From Chloroflexota bacterium (GTDB taxonomy: Bacteria > Chloroflexota > Anaerolineae > UBA7937): DNA of 19,540 bases. Shown here one piece after another: positions 12,496 through 18,706 of the stretch. The DNA is taken from the NCBI GenBank assembly GCA_003453555.1, contig DMLA01000002.1, forward strand, positions 1 to 19,540, written 5' to 3'. Numbering within the stretch: the stretch's first letter is position 1; every line of letters starts with the position of its first letter. The translations under genes were made by a program, and so were the position numbers. The notes beneath the pieces are model-generated. The model had not been told where the DNA came from. It searched no databases and saw nothing but the letters and a program-made list of their open reading frames with translations.

Positions 12496-14486
12496 TGGCC
12501 GAGCATCTGATTACCGTTGCTCTGGCCGGGCAGCCCAACGTAGGTAAGAGCACCCTCTTCAACCTGTTGACCGGCCTCAACCAGCATGTGGGTAACTGGC
12601 CAGGGAAGACCATCGAGCGGAAGATGGGCACCTGTCACTTCAACGGCCACACCCTGGAGATAGTGGATCTCCCTGGTACCTACAGCCTGACCGCCAACTC
12701 CTTGGAGGAGCGGATAGCGCGGGACTACATAATCAAGGAGAAGCCTGATGTGGTGGTGGCCATCGTGAACGCCGCTAGCCTGGAGCGCAACTTATACCTG
12801 GTAGCGGAACTATTGCCTCTGCCGGTCCCGGTGATCGTGGCCCTCAATATGGTCGATGTGGCTGAATCTGAGGGGATGAAGGTGGAGCCTCATGTACTGG
12901 AGGCTGCCTTAGGGGTGCCGGTGGTGCCTATGGTGGCTACCAAAGGGCAGGGGGTAAGACCGCTCTTAGAGGAGATCGACAGGCTGGTTGAAGGGGAGGT
13001 TGATTACCTTCCCAATAGGCCCCAAATCAGAGAGGACCACCTCGAGGTGGTGGAGGAGATCGAGAGCCTGGTCAACCCCTACGTGCCGGAGCCCTATCCG
13101 CGAAGGTGGGTGGCCCTGAAACTCTTGGAAGGGGATGCCGAGATAACGGAGATGATACGGGAGCGGATGAAGGAGGATACCTGGCAAGAGGTTCACGCTA
13201 TTCTGCATCAACACGAGGATGCGGTGGTAGCGGTGGCTAGCGGTCGGTATGATTGGATCGCGCGCATGATTCGCGCTGCCTTAATACGCCCCAAAGTCGG
13301 TCAGATAAGTCTAACCCATCGCTTAGACCGCTGGACTACGCACCCTTTCTGGGGCATCTTGATTCTCTTGGGCATTGTGGGCTTTATCTTCTGGCTAACC
13401 TATGCGGTGGGCGCACCTCTCCAGGGGTGGCTGGATACCGTTGTCGTAGGCGGTGCCGCTGACCTAGCCAATGCGGCCCTGAGCGGAGCCCCCGACTGGT
13501 TGACCAGCCTGGTGGTGGATGGGATCATCGGCGGGGTGGGCACAGTGCTCACCTTCCTGCCCATCCTGATAATATTCTTCGCCTCCTTTGGTTTTGTGGA
13601 GGATGTGGGCTATATGGCTCGGGCGGCCTATGTGATGGATCGCTTCATGCACCTGATGGGGCTGCATGGCAAGTCCTTCCTGCCCCTATTCTTGGGTTTC
13701 GGCTGCAATGTGCCCTCGGTTATGGGCGCTCGCATCGTCGAATCTCCTCGAGCCCGGCTCTTGACCATCCTTTTGGCCCCCCTGATGCCCTGCACCGCCC
13801 GTATGGCTGTCTTGGCTTTTCTCACTCCCATCTTCTTCGGTGCAGCGGCTCCATTGGTCTCCTGGGGGATGGTGGGATTGAGTTTGGTGGTTCTTGCTCT
13901 CTCAGGGATAGTCTTCAACAAGGTGCTCTTCCGCGGGGAACGGGTGGCTTTCATCATGGAGTTGCCCCTCTATCACATACCTGACTGGCGGACCATTGGC
14001 CTTTTGATATTGCAACGCAGTAGGGCTTTCTTGGCGCGAGCAGGCACCATTATCTTGGTCGTTTCGGTGATCATCTGGGCTCTCTCTGCCCTGCCCACCG
14101 GAGATATCGATACCAGTTTCCTGGCCACCATTGGCCACCTCCTGGAGCCCGTAGGGCGGCTGATGGGCCAAAGTTGGCGGATGATGGTGGCTCTGCTCAC
14201 CAGCGTCGTCGCTAAGGAGAACGCCATCGCCACCTTAGGGGTGCTCTTCGGCGCTGGCGAGGAGGAGGCCCAACTGGCTACCATCCTGAGCCAAACCCTC
14301 ACCCCGACGGCCGCCTTGGCCTTCCTGGTGGTACAGATGCTCTTTGTCCCCTGTGTGGCCACCGTGGCCACGGTCAAGCAGGAGACCAACTCTTGGAGGT
14401 GGACGGGCTTCAGCGTGGCCTACCTATTGGTCATCTCCTTTGTGGCTGGTATCCTGGTCTATCAGATAGCCGGTTTCGTGGGATAG
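12495..14486 (+). CDS. feoB: Ferrous iron transporter FeoB
   Basis: The inner-membrane Fe(II) transporter with an N-terminal GTPase. From the ATG at 12495 it has 663 aa. G1 is GQPNVGKS (12-19), G2 is around T39 in NWPGKTIE, G3 is DLPG (58-61), G4 is NMVD (118-121). A helical linker leads to the membrane part with the Gate segments GFGCNVPSVMGARI and APLMPCTARMAVL, both with the conserved Cys, and a last helix at the C-terminus after FVPCVATVATVKQE. The frame is open upstream to 12318 but that part is the feoA gene in another frame. It is translationally coupled to feoA (TGATG). Confidence 0.96.
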   Translation: MAEHLITVALAGQPNVGKSTLFNLLTGLNQHVGNWPGKTIERKMGTCHFNGHTLEIVDLPGTYSLTANSLEERIARDYIIKEKPDVVVAIVNAASLERNLYLVAELLPLPVPVIVALNMVDVAESEGMKVEPHVLEAALGVPVVPMVATKGQGVRPLLEEIDRLVEGEVDYLPNRPQIREDHLEVVEEIESLVNPYVPEPYPRRWVALKLLEGDAEITEMIRERMKEDTWQEVHAILHQHEDAVVAVASGRYDWIARMIRAALIRPKVGQISLTHRLDRWTTHPFWGILILLGIVGFIFWLTYAVGAPLQGWLDTVVVGGAADLANAALSGAPDWLTSLVVDGIIGGVGTVLTFLPILIIFFASFGFVEDVGYMARAAYVMDRFMHLMGLHGKSFLPLFLGFGCNVPSVMGARIVESPRARLLTILLAPLMPCTARMAVLAFLTPIFFGAAAPLVSWGMVGLSLVVLALSGIVFNKVLFRGERVAFIMELPLYHIPDWRTIGLLILQRSRAFLARAGTIILVVSVIIWALSALPTGDIDTSFLATIGHLLEPVGRLMGQSWRMMVALLTSVVAKENAIATLGVLFGAGEEEAQLATILSQTLTPTAALAFLVVQMLFVPCVATVATVKQETNSWRWTGFSVAYLLVISFVAGILVYQIAGFVG

Positions 14487-14501
14487 CGAAGGGGGTAAGC
14501 C

Positions 14502-14765
14502 GTGCTAGATCAGGTGTTGCGCATCGTAGCCCAGGGAGGTACTCATACCAGATGGGAATTGGCCCAGCGGTTGGAGGTGAGCGAGGAGTTGTTGCAGCAG
14601 ATGATCGATGAGTTGGTGCGCTTGGGGTATCTCAAGCCTGTCGTCGGTGATTGCCATGATCGCTGCGGCGGTTGCCCTTTTGCTGCTGAGTGCGCTATCG
14701 GCGGGGCGGGCCGCATCTGGACCTTGACGGAGAAGGGGGTAAGAGGGGTCGAGAGGCGACTGTGA
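14502..14765 (+). CDS. FeoC-like winged-helix protein with four-Cys cluster
   Basis: An 87-aa protein directly after feoB (15-bp gap), with GTG start behind GGGGGT. Residues 1-46 form a winged helix (THTRWELAQRLEVSEELLQQ, then LGYLKP). Then Cys51, 55, 58 and 64 (CX3CX2CX5C) resemble the wing of FeoC, which in enterobacteria can carry an iron-sulphur cluster and protects or gates FeoB. Position and layout support a FeoC role; the sequence is not close enough to be sure, and it could instead be a local iron-sensing regulator. Confidence 0.75.
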   Translation: MLDQVLRIVAQGGTHTRWELAQRLEVSEELLQQMIDELVRLGYLKPVVGDCHDRCGGCPFAAECAIGGAGRIWTLTEKGVRGVERRL

Positions 14766-14962
14766 TTCGATATCTTGAGCAAGATGTGCCATCAGATGAG
14801 GCGATGATTTCTAGGATATCTCTTGCCCAGTGAGAGAGGAGGAGGTAGTCAAATAGCGGGGGATCTATGTGAAGAGGGCAAAGTAGAGGCTCTCTCTTTG
14901 TCTGTACCACCAAGTCTATATAGCATCACTTGTCATTCCTGCTTCAGCGCCCTTGAGTAGGT
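14766..14962. other. Intergenic stretch after the feo genes, no gene seen
   Basis: No start-plus-ribosome-site ORF worth calling. It holds a short palindrome ATCTTG-AG-CAAGAT at 14772-14785 just past the stop, and an imperfect hairpin at 14879-14900 (CAAAGTAGAG against CTCTCTTTG) without a T run. Confidence 0.5.
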
Positions 14963-14988
14963 TGCCCCTTGACGGCAAGGGGCATTTT
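14963..14988 (+). terminator. Terminator hairpin that contains the next -35 box
   Basis: TGCCCCTTG (14963-14971) pairs perfectly with CAAGGGGCA (14976-14984) around ACGG, followed by TTTTGG. The T tail is short. The stem overlaps the promoter at 14969-14998. Confidence 0.6.
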
Positions 14989-14998
14989 GGTGTATCAT
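14969..14998 (+). promoter_or_regulatory. Promoter of the aminotransferase gene
   Basis: TTGACG at 14969-14974 and TATCAT at 14993-14998 are spaced by 18 bp. The start would be near 15005, with a leader of about 70 nt containing AGGTT-GTG-AACCT at 15039-15051. Confidence 0.55.
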
Positions 14999-15075
14999 AG
15001 CACGGGTATCAGGCCCTTGAACCGGCCAAGAAACGGGTAGGTTGTGAACCTGTCACGACAAGGAGGTCGAAAGTA

Positions 15076-16338
15076 ATGACAACTCGATGGGGAGAGTGTT
15101 ACGCCCAGCGGACGGAGGGGATGCGTAGTTCCGTCATCAGGGAACTTCTGAAGTTCACGCAGCAGCCAGAGGTGATCTCTTTCGCTGGGGGGTTGCCAGC
15201 GCCGGAACTCTTTCCGCTGAAGGAGTTCGAGGAGGCGAGTTGCAAGATCCTGCAGGAGAAGGGGGCGCAGGCTTTGCAATACGGCACCACGGAGGGGTAC
15301 CCACCTCTAAGAGAGTTCATCGTGGAGAAGATGGGCCGTTATGACATCAAGGCTAGCGTGGATAACGTGCTCATCACCCATGGGTCTCAACAGGCCTTGG
15401 ATTTGATAGGCAAGGTCTTCCTCGACCCCGGCGATATCGTCCTGCTCGAAGCACCCAGTTATGTGGGGGGGATCCAGGCCTTTACCGCCTACCAACCCCG
15501 CTATATCACCGTGCCCATCGATGATGAGGGGATGAGGGTGGATTTGGTGGAGGAGGAGTTAAAGAAGGGTTACCCCAAGTTCATCTACGTCTTGCCCAAC
15601 TTCCAAAACCCGGCTGGCGTGACCCTCTCCCAGGAGAGGCGAGAGAGGTTGGTAGTTTTGGCCAACGAGTGTGGTGTGCCCCTCATCGAAGATGACCCCT
15701 ACGGGGAGTTGAGGTACGAAGGAGATCATATACCCCCTCTGGTGGTCCTCGACGAGAGGAATCTCTCTAAGACCTCTGGGGGTAAGGCCAACGCAGAGGG
15801 GTTCTTTGAGGGGAATGTCATCTACATGAGCACCTTCTCCAAGACCCTGGCTCCCGGCTTGCGCTTGGGTTGGGTGGTGGCTCCGGAGGGGGTGGTTGGC
15901 AGGCTGGTGCAGGCCAAGCAGGGGGCGGACCTTCATACCAGTACCTTGACCCAGATGCTAGCCTATGAGGTAGTGCGTACCGGCTTCCTAGATGGCCATG
16001 TGAGGGAGTTACGGAAGGTCTATAGAGAGCGCCGGGATGTGATGCTTAAGGCTATGGAGGAGCACTTCCCGGAAGGGGTGAGATGGACGCGGCCCCAGGG
16101 AGGGCTTTTCCTCTGGGTTACGGTGCCGGAGGAGATAGACACGGCGGAACTCCTGGAGGAGGCGGTGGAGGAGAAGGTGGCCTTCGTGCCCGGCTCCGCC
16201 TTCTTCGCCGATGGCCAGGGGCACAACACCATGCGGCTCAACTTCTCCAACGCCCAGCCGGAGATGATACAAGAGGGGATAAGAAGGCTGGGGAAGGTCA
16301 TCGAGAAGCGGCTGGAGAAGGCGAAAGCGGTGGCCTGA
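15076..16338 (+). CDS. PLP-dependent aminotransferase, LysN/2-aminoadipate type
   Basis: A 420-aa fold-type I aminotransferase of class I/II, in the group that includes LysN (2-aminoadipate aminotransferase) and MocR-related enzymes. Seen: SFAGGLPAPELFP near the N-terminus, YGTTEGYPPLRE (68-79), NFQNPAG (175-181), IEDDPYGELRY (204-214), the Schiff-base lysine K256 in STFSKTLAPGLRLGW, and MRLNFS near the end for carboxylate binding. Residues about 226-246 form a longer Gly/Lys-rich loop before the PLP lysine than I expect in this family. Start ATG follows AGGAGGT by 8 nt. Substrate is not readable from sequence; 2-aminoadipate, leucine or aromatic amino acids are all possible. It is transcribed alone. 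Confidence 0.88.
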   Translation: MTTRWGECYAQRTEGMRSSVIRELLKFTQQPEVISFAGGLPAPELFPLKEFEEASCKILQEKGAQALQYGTTEGYPPLREFIVEKMGRYDIKASVDNVLITHGSQQALDLIGKVFLDPGDIVLLEAPSYVGGIQAFTAYQPRYITVPIDDEGMRVDLVEEELKKGYPKFIYVLPNFQNPAGVTLSQERRERLVVLANECGVPLIEDDPYGELRYEGDHIPPLVVLDERNLSKTSGGKANAEGFFEGNVIYMSTFSKTLAPGLRLGWVVAPEGVVGRLVQAKQGADLHTSTLTQMLAYEVVRTGFLDGHVRELRKVYRERRDVMLKAMEEHFPEGVRWTRPQGGLFLWVTVPEEIDTAELLEEAVEEKVAFVPGSAFFADGQGHNTMRLNFSNAQPEMIQEGIRRLGKVIEKRLEKAKAVA

Positions 16339-16362
16339 ACAGCGCGGCGTTGGCGATAATGT

Positions 16363-16415
16363 GGGGAGGGGGTAGCCTGTCCTGAACTTGGGGAAGGGCC
16401 CCCTCCCTCTCCTTT
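16363..16415 (+). terminator. Candidate terminator after the aminotransferase
   Basis: GGGAGGGGG (16364-16372) pairs with CCCCCTCCC (16399-16407); the loop is long (26 nt) and the T tail is only TTT after TCTCC. Confidence 0.5.
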
Positions 16416-16420
16416 AGATG

Positions 16421-16472
16421 TAGCGTCAGCCTGTCTTGGCTGCAGTAGGGCAAGGGCTTTAGCCTGACGTTA
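16421..16472. repeat. Imperfect inverted-repeat element
   Basis: TAGCGTCAG at 16421-16429 is inverted as CTGACGTTA at 16464-16472 with one mismatch, enclosing a 34-nt middle. It shares the TAGCGTC core with the 27-bp repeats at 16501 and 17299 (read on the opposite strand there) and may be a decayed relative. Confidence 0.45.
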
Positions 16473-16500
16473 GATAGCCCTATGATGCGTGTCGGGGAAA

Positions 16501-16527
16501 GTCGCCCTAAAGGGCGACGCTACGGAG
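16501..16527. repeat. 27-bp palindromic repeat, copy 1
   Basis: The core GTCGCCCTAAAGGGCGAC is an 8-2-8 perfect palindrome followed by GCTACGGAG. An identical 27-bp copy in the same orientation lies at 17299-17325, on the other side of vapBC. Confidence 0.9.
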
Positions 16528-16535
16528 GGGTATTT

Positions 16536-16591
16536 CTTACTTTGCATTCTAGTAAGAACTATGATATAATCTTACTTGAAGCACAAGTAAG
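16536..16591. promoter_or_regulatory. Promoter and twin operators of vapBC
   Basis: The promoter is TTGCAT at 16542-16547 and perfect TATAAT at 16565-16570, 17 bp apart. Two inverted repeats of the same geometry, CTTACT-N9-AGTAAG, lie at 16536-16556 and 16571-16591, 35 bp apart. The first covers the -35 box and the second covers the start point. This arrangement suits autorepression by the VapB-VapC complex, which is the known habit of the family. Confidence 0.8.
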
Positions 16592-16617
16592 GCAGATGCG
16601 ATAGGTAGGAGGGAACT

Positions 16618-16869
16618 ATGGCTGAGGCTATTATCACTTCCAAGGGGCAAGTAACTATCCCCAAGGAGATCAGGGAGCGCTTTGGGCTGAAGAAGGGGGA
16701 TAGGGTGAGGTTCGAGGTGGAGGGGGAGAGGGTCATCCTCCATTTCGTCACCGGGAACATCCTGGATGCCGATCGGGTGCCGGTGGAAGGGCCCCTGGAC
16801 GTGAGGGAGTTGCGTGAGGGGTTCCAGGAGGATATGGCCCGCCGAGTGGTCGAGAAGATGCGCCGATGA
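16618..16869 (+). CDS. vapB: AbrB/VapB-type antitoxin
   Basis: An 83-aa protein. Residues 1-47 form a SpoVT/AbrB swapped-hairpin DNA-binding domain (TSKGQVTIPKEIRERFGLKKGDRVRF). The rest, rich in charged residues, would wrap the toxin. AGGAGGG five bases before the ATG gives strong translation. Its stop overlaps the vapC start by 4 bp (ATGA). It should both neutralise the VapC nuclease and repress the promoter upstream. Confidence 0.93.
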   Translation: MAEAIITSKGQVTIPKEIRERFGLKKGDRVRFEVEGERVILHFVTGNILDADRVPVEGPLDVRELREGFQEDMARRVVEKMRR

Positions 16870-17273
16870 GTAAACCCACCCTGGTCGATGCCAATGTCTT
16901 TCTGCGCTATCTCCTGGTCGACGATGAGGAGAAGGCGGAACGATGCCGGCTCCTCTTTGAACGGACGGTGGCTGGGGAGGAGACTCTCTTCACTACTCCC
17001 TTGGTCATGGCGGAAGTGGTATGGGTTTTGGAGCGGTACCATTGGGAGAGGGGCAAGATCGCCCGGAACCTGGCTCTCCTTCTGAACACGCCCCATCTGC
17101 GATTTGAGCAGGGAAACATTTTGGAGGGTGCGGTCTCTCTCTACGCAGGGCAGGCCATTGATTTCATAGACGCCTACCACGCGGCGCTTCTGGAGGAGCG
17201 GGGCGAGAGGCGGCTCTACAGTTACGATGAGGATTTCGACAAGATAGCGGAGTTAGAGCGGATGGAGCCGTAG
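16866..17273 (+). CDS. vapC: VapC-type PIN-domain toxin ribonuclease
   Basis: A 135-aa PIN-domain protein, expected to be a Mg-dependent RNase that acts on tRNA or rRNA when freed from VapB. The acidic active-site residues are present: D8 in LVDANVFLR, E50 in MAEVVWVLE, D102 in DFIDAYHAALL (with D99), and D121/D123 in YDEDFDKI. No inactivating change is seen. Coupled to vapB by a 4-bp overlap. Confidence 0.93.
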   Translation: MSKPTLVDANVFLRYLLVDDEEKAERCRLLFERTVAGEETLFTTPLVMAEVVWVLERYHWERGKIARNLALLLNTPHLRFEQGNILEGAVSLYAGQAIDFIDAYHAALLEERGERRLYSYDEDFDKIAELERMEP

Positions 17274-17298
17274 ACGTGCGCGCGGCTCCGGGTTCAAC

Positions 17299-17325
17299 GT
17301 CGCCCTAAAGGGCGACGCTACGGAG
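17299..17325. repeat. 27-bp palindromic repeat, copy 2
   Basis: Identical to 16501-16527. Here the outer bases GCTCCG (17285-17290) and CGGAGC (17321-17326) add a second, nested inverted repeat around it. Confidence 0.9.
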
Positions 17326-17330
17326 CGGGT

Positions 17331-17391
17331 TGTAGGGGAGGGGTTTACCCCCTCCCAATATTTGCGGGAGGCCACAAGGGCCTCCCCTACA
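17331..17391. repeat. Composite palindromic element
   Basis: TGTAGGGGAGG at 17331-17341 is perfectly inverted as CCTCCCCTACA at 17381-17391. Inside are two hairpins: GGGAGGGG-TTTA-CCCCCTCCC (17336-17356, one bulge) and GGGAGGCC-ACAAG-GGCCTCCC (17366-17386). Outer and inner pairings exclude each other in part. Confidence 0.8.
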
Positions 17392-17407
17392 TCAAGAGCA
17401 AGATTTG

Positions 17408-17433
17408 TAGGTCGGGTTTCAATACCCGACCTA
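17408..17433. repeat. 10-bp-stem palindrome
   Basis: TAGGTCGGGT and ACCCGACCTA enclose TTCAAT. REP-like intergenic hairpin; no T tail in either direction. Confidence 0.8.
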
Positions 17434-17434
17434 G

Positions 17435-17461
17435 GTAGGGCAGGCAAGAAACCTGCCCTAC
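17435..17461. repeat. 10-bp-stem palindrome
   Basis: GTAGGGCAGG and CCTGCCCTAC enclose CAAGAAA. It begins one base after the previous hairpin and ends just beyond the stop of the minus-strand gene. Confidence 0.8.
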
Positions 17462-17464
17462 TCA

Positions 17465-17761
17465 TCAGGAGAGCATCACCAGGTTCCAGAGGACGCCTAT
17501 GCAGGCCACTATGTTGGTGGTCCTGAGAACCTGCCAGGCCTTGCCCCATCGCCGGGCGAGAAGCGCGGTGAGAACGATGGTGATGAGGACGAGGGCCATC
17601 TTCACCCCAAGGGCAGGAAGCAGGCCGAACTGGGCCATCAAGCGGCGGTAGATGGGGTTCAGTTCCCCGTTCCCACCCTGCAACCCTACGTGGGTGGTGA
17701 TGAGGTCCAGCAGGTTGAAGGTCAGCCAGAGATAGACGATGTAGAACCTTGTCTTTCCCAT
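17465..17761 (-). CDS. Small DUF5658-like membrane protein
   Basis: A 98-aa protein with three hydrophobic segments: about 8-24 (YIVYLWLTFNLLDLITT), 46-68 (LLPALGVKMALVLITIVLTA) and 78-96. The stretch NLLDLITTHVGLQGGNGELN, then PIYR, resembles DUF5658 proteins, whose role is unknown. The chosen ATG at 17761 gives a complete protein of normal size but has no clear ribosome site. The frame is open 40 codons further upstream; that extension is Pro/Arg-rich and lies over a GCCTGCC/GGCAGGC inverted repeat, so I left it out. Confidence 0.65.
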   Translation of the reverse strand: MGKTRFYIVYLWLTFNLLDLITTHVGLQGGNGELNPIYRRLMAQFGLLPALGVKMALVLITIVLTALLARRWGKAWQVLRTTNIVACIGVLWNLVMLS

Positions 17762-17778
17762 AGGATGGTCAGATCGTT

Positions 17779-17810
17779 GCCTGCCACGTGCCAGGGCAGG
17801 CAGGACAGGC
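17779..17810. repeat. Short inverted repeat related to one inside the last gene
   Basis: GCCTGCC (17779-17785) and GGCAGGC (17795-17801) form a 7-bp stem, continued by AGGACAGGC. The same arms and the CCAGGGCAGGC and GGACAGGC segments recur at 19281-19347. Confidence 0.5.
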
Positions 17811-17842
17811 CCTTCGATGTCGGTTGGCGCGGGGTCGCCGGG

Positions 17843-17943
17843 TTGCGCCCAGCGAGGCCACATGCTATAATAAGCGTGCACAAGGGGTGCTACGCGCCCC
17901 GAGTGCGTGGTCTCGGCTGGCCGCCACCGGCCGGGGCCATTTT
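17843..17943 (+). ncRNA. Possible short plus-strand transcript with terminator
   Basis: TTGCGC at 17843-17848 and TATAAT at 17866-17871 (17-bp spacer) would start RNA near 17878. A 7-bp hairpin follows (GGGGTGC-TAC-GCGCCCC, one G-U), then a GC-rich stem at 17915-17938 with a bulge and an ATTTTCTATTTG tail. The RNA would be about 65 nt with no ORF. The -35 box is weak, so this is tentative. Confidence 0.3.
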
Positions 17944-17959
17944 CTATTTGTAACCCACC

Positions 17960-17988
17960 AAAAAACCGACCACACTTCCGGCCGGTTT
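17960..17988 (-). terminator. Terminator of the minus-strand RNA
   Basis: Read on the minus strand, AAACCGGCC pairs with GGTCGGTTT over 9 bp including one G-U, loop of 8, then a T run. On the plus strand the same position would be an A-C mismatch, which supports the minus direction. Confidence 0.75.
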
Positions 17989-18231
17989 CACTATTGGCTC
18001 CCTGGGGGCCTTGCCCTTCGGATTCCTCAGGACTAAGTGACCACTCTACAACCCCCAGTTCATGGCCTCCGGGATCTTATTCGTTTTGGGAAAAGAAAAG
18101 CGCTAATCATCCGCTGCTGTAACAACGACGATCGCGCCTTTTACACCTCTCGGTTCCTCCTTTCCACCACCCTGTGCGGAGGAAGACTATATGTGCTCGA
18201 TGCTAGTTTTGGGCCTTAGTACCTTGGTACT
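17960..18231 (-). ncRNA. Unidentified structured RNA of about 270 nt
   Basis: The minus strand has a full transcription unit without an ORF. A TTGACA-17-TATATT promoter would start it at about 18231, and a hairpin with a T run ends it at about 17960. Predicted stems in order: AGTAC/GTACT at the 5' end; TTCCTCC (18184-18178) with GGAGGAA (18160-18154); a 20-bp stem with two single-base bulges and a UACA loop (18141-18096) followed by TTTTCTTTT, which could be an earlier terminator at about 18091; CTGGGGG (18058-18052) with CCCCCAG (18008-18002); and the terminal hairpin. I compared it by eye with tmRNA, SRP RNA, RNase P RNA, T-box and c-di-GMP riboswitch signatures and found no match; 6S RNA cannot be excluded by eye. 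The longest start-to-stop frame noticed is 16 codons. Confidence 0.6.
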
Positions 18232-18266
18232 ATCAACAATATATCACACAACAACATCTCTGTCAA
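18217..18266 (-). promoter_or_regulatory. Promoter and start-site palindrome of the minus-strand RNA
   Basis: Minus-strand TTGACA (18266-18261) and TATATT (18243-18238) are spaced by 17 bp. A perfect 16-bp palindrome, TAGTACC-TT-GGTACTA on the plus strand (18217-18232), lies exactly at the expected start. It could be an operator, or the first stem of the RNA. Confidence 0.7.
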
Positions 18267-18348
18267 TAGCGCCGCCTTTACCAAACCTTAAAATTAGCCT
18301 TGCCCAGCGCCATTTGGTTAAGATTTGGTTCAGGTTTTCTCTCACCCC

Positions 18349-18394
18349 TTGACAAGCGAGGAATCTGTGGTATAATTAGAACAAATGTGCTAAT
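18349..18394 (+). promoter_or_regulatory. Promoter with operator-like palindrome, small-protein cassette
   Basis: TTGACA at 18349-18354 and TATAAT at 18371-18376 are both perfect, 16 bp apart. ATTAGAACAAATGTGCTAAT at 18375-18394 is a 20-bp imperfect palindrome (8 of 10 pairs) over the -10 end and start point. Its centre GAACAAATGTGC is one base from the GAAC-N4-GTTC LexA/DinR box of Gram-positive bacteria. Confidence 0.7.
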
Positions 18395-18408
18395 AGGGTG
18401 ATGGTCGG

Positions 18409-18615
18409 ATGGTTGATGAGGGGTTTTTGGCTAGGGTGCGGGAGTTGGGGGTTCACGAGAGGGCGGTGCGTGCGCCTTCGCAGTTGAAGTCGGAGAGGAC
18501 GCGGGTCTTCACCTCTTTGGAGAGGCTCTTGGCTTTCTTGGAAGGGTTGCCCGCCGAGGTGGAAGTAGAGGTGGCCCGCAAGAGAGATAGGTATGTCCTT
18601 TACATCAGACGGTAG
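18409..18615 (+). CDS. Hypothetical 68-aa protein
   Basis: A small charged protein I do not recognise. It begins VDEGFLARVRELGVHERAVR, continues with a helix-forming TSLERLLAFLEGLPA and ends in what look like two beta strands, VEVEVARKRDRYVLYIRR. No membrane segment or Cys. The ATG follows AGGG at about 18395-18398, a weak ribosome site, about 26 nt after the predicted transcription start. Its promoter is strong and probably repressed, so it may be an induced product. A strong terminator follows. Confidence 0.65.
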   Translation: MVDEGFLARVRELGVHERAVRAPSQLKSERTRVFTSLERLLAFLEGLPAEVEVEVARKRDRYVLYIRR

Positions 18616-18669
18616 GTTGGGAATTCAATAGCCCCTTTTTGGGGGGTATCTGCTCCCAGAGCGAATCCC

Positions 18670-18706
18670 GCGCGGGAGCCCGTAAGGGTTCTCGCGCTTT
18701 TCATTT
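18670..18706 (+). terminator. Rho-independent terminator with GTAA loop
   Basis: GCGCGGGAGCCC (18670-18681) pairs with GGGTTCTCGCGC (18686-18697) over 12 bp including two G-U pairs, loop GTAA, then TTTTCATTTTT. A smaller CCCC-TTTTT-GGGG hairpin precedes it at 18632-18644. Confidence 0.88.

Noticed and set aside
17285..17300. GGTTCAA resembling a tRNA T-loop
   Set aside because: The following bases do not complete the T arm and no acceptor or anticodon arm surrounds it.
17285..17461. CRISPR array
   Set aside because: The palindromes differ in sequence, lack regular spacers, and there are no cas genes.
17941..18231. tmRNA, SRP RNA or RNase P RNA for the minus-strand transcript
   Set aside because: No tRNA-like 3' end with CCA, no SRP domain-IV GGAAG/AGCA loop pair, and no RNase P GAGGAAAGTCC or ACAGAA core could be found by eye.
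18379..18390. Firm call of a LexA box
   Set aside because: GAACAAATGTGC has one mismatch to GAAC-N4-GTTC, and the surrounding symmetry extends to 20 bp, so another repressor is equally likely; kept only as operator-like.
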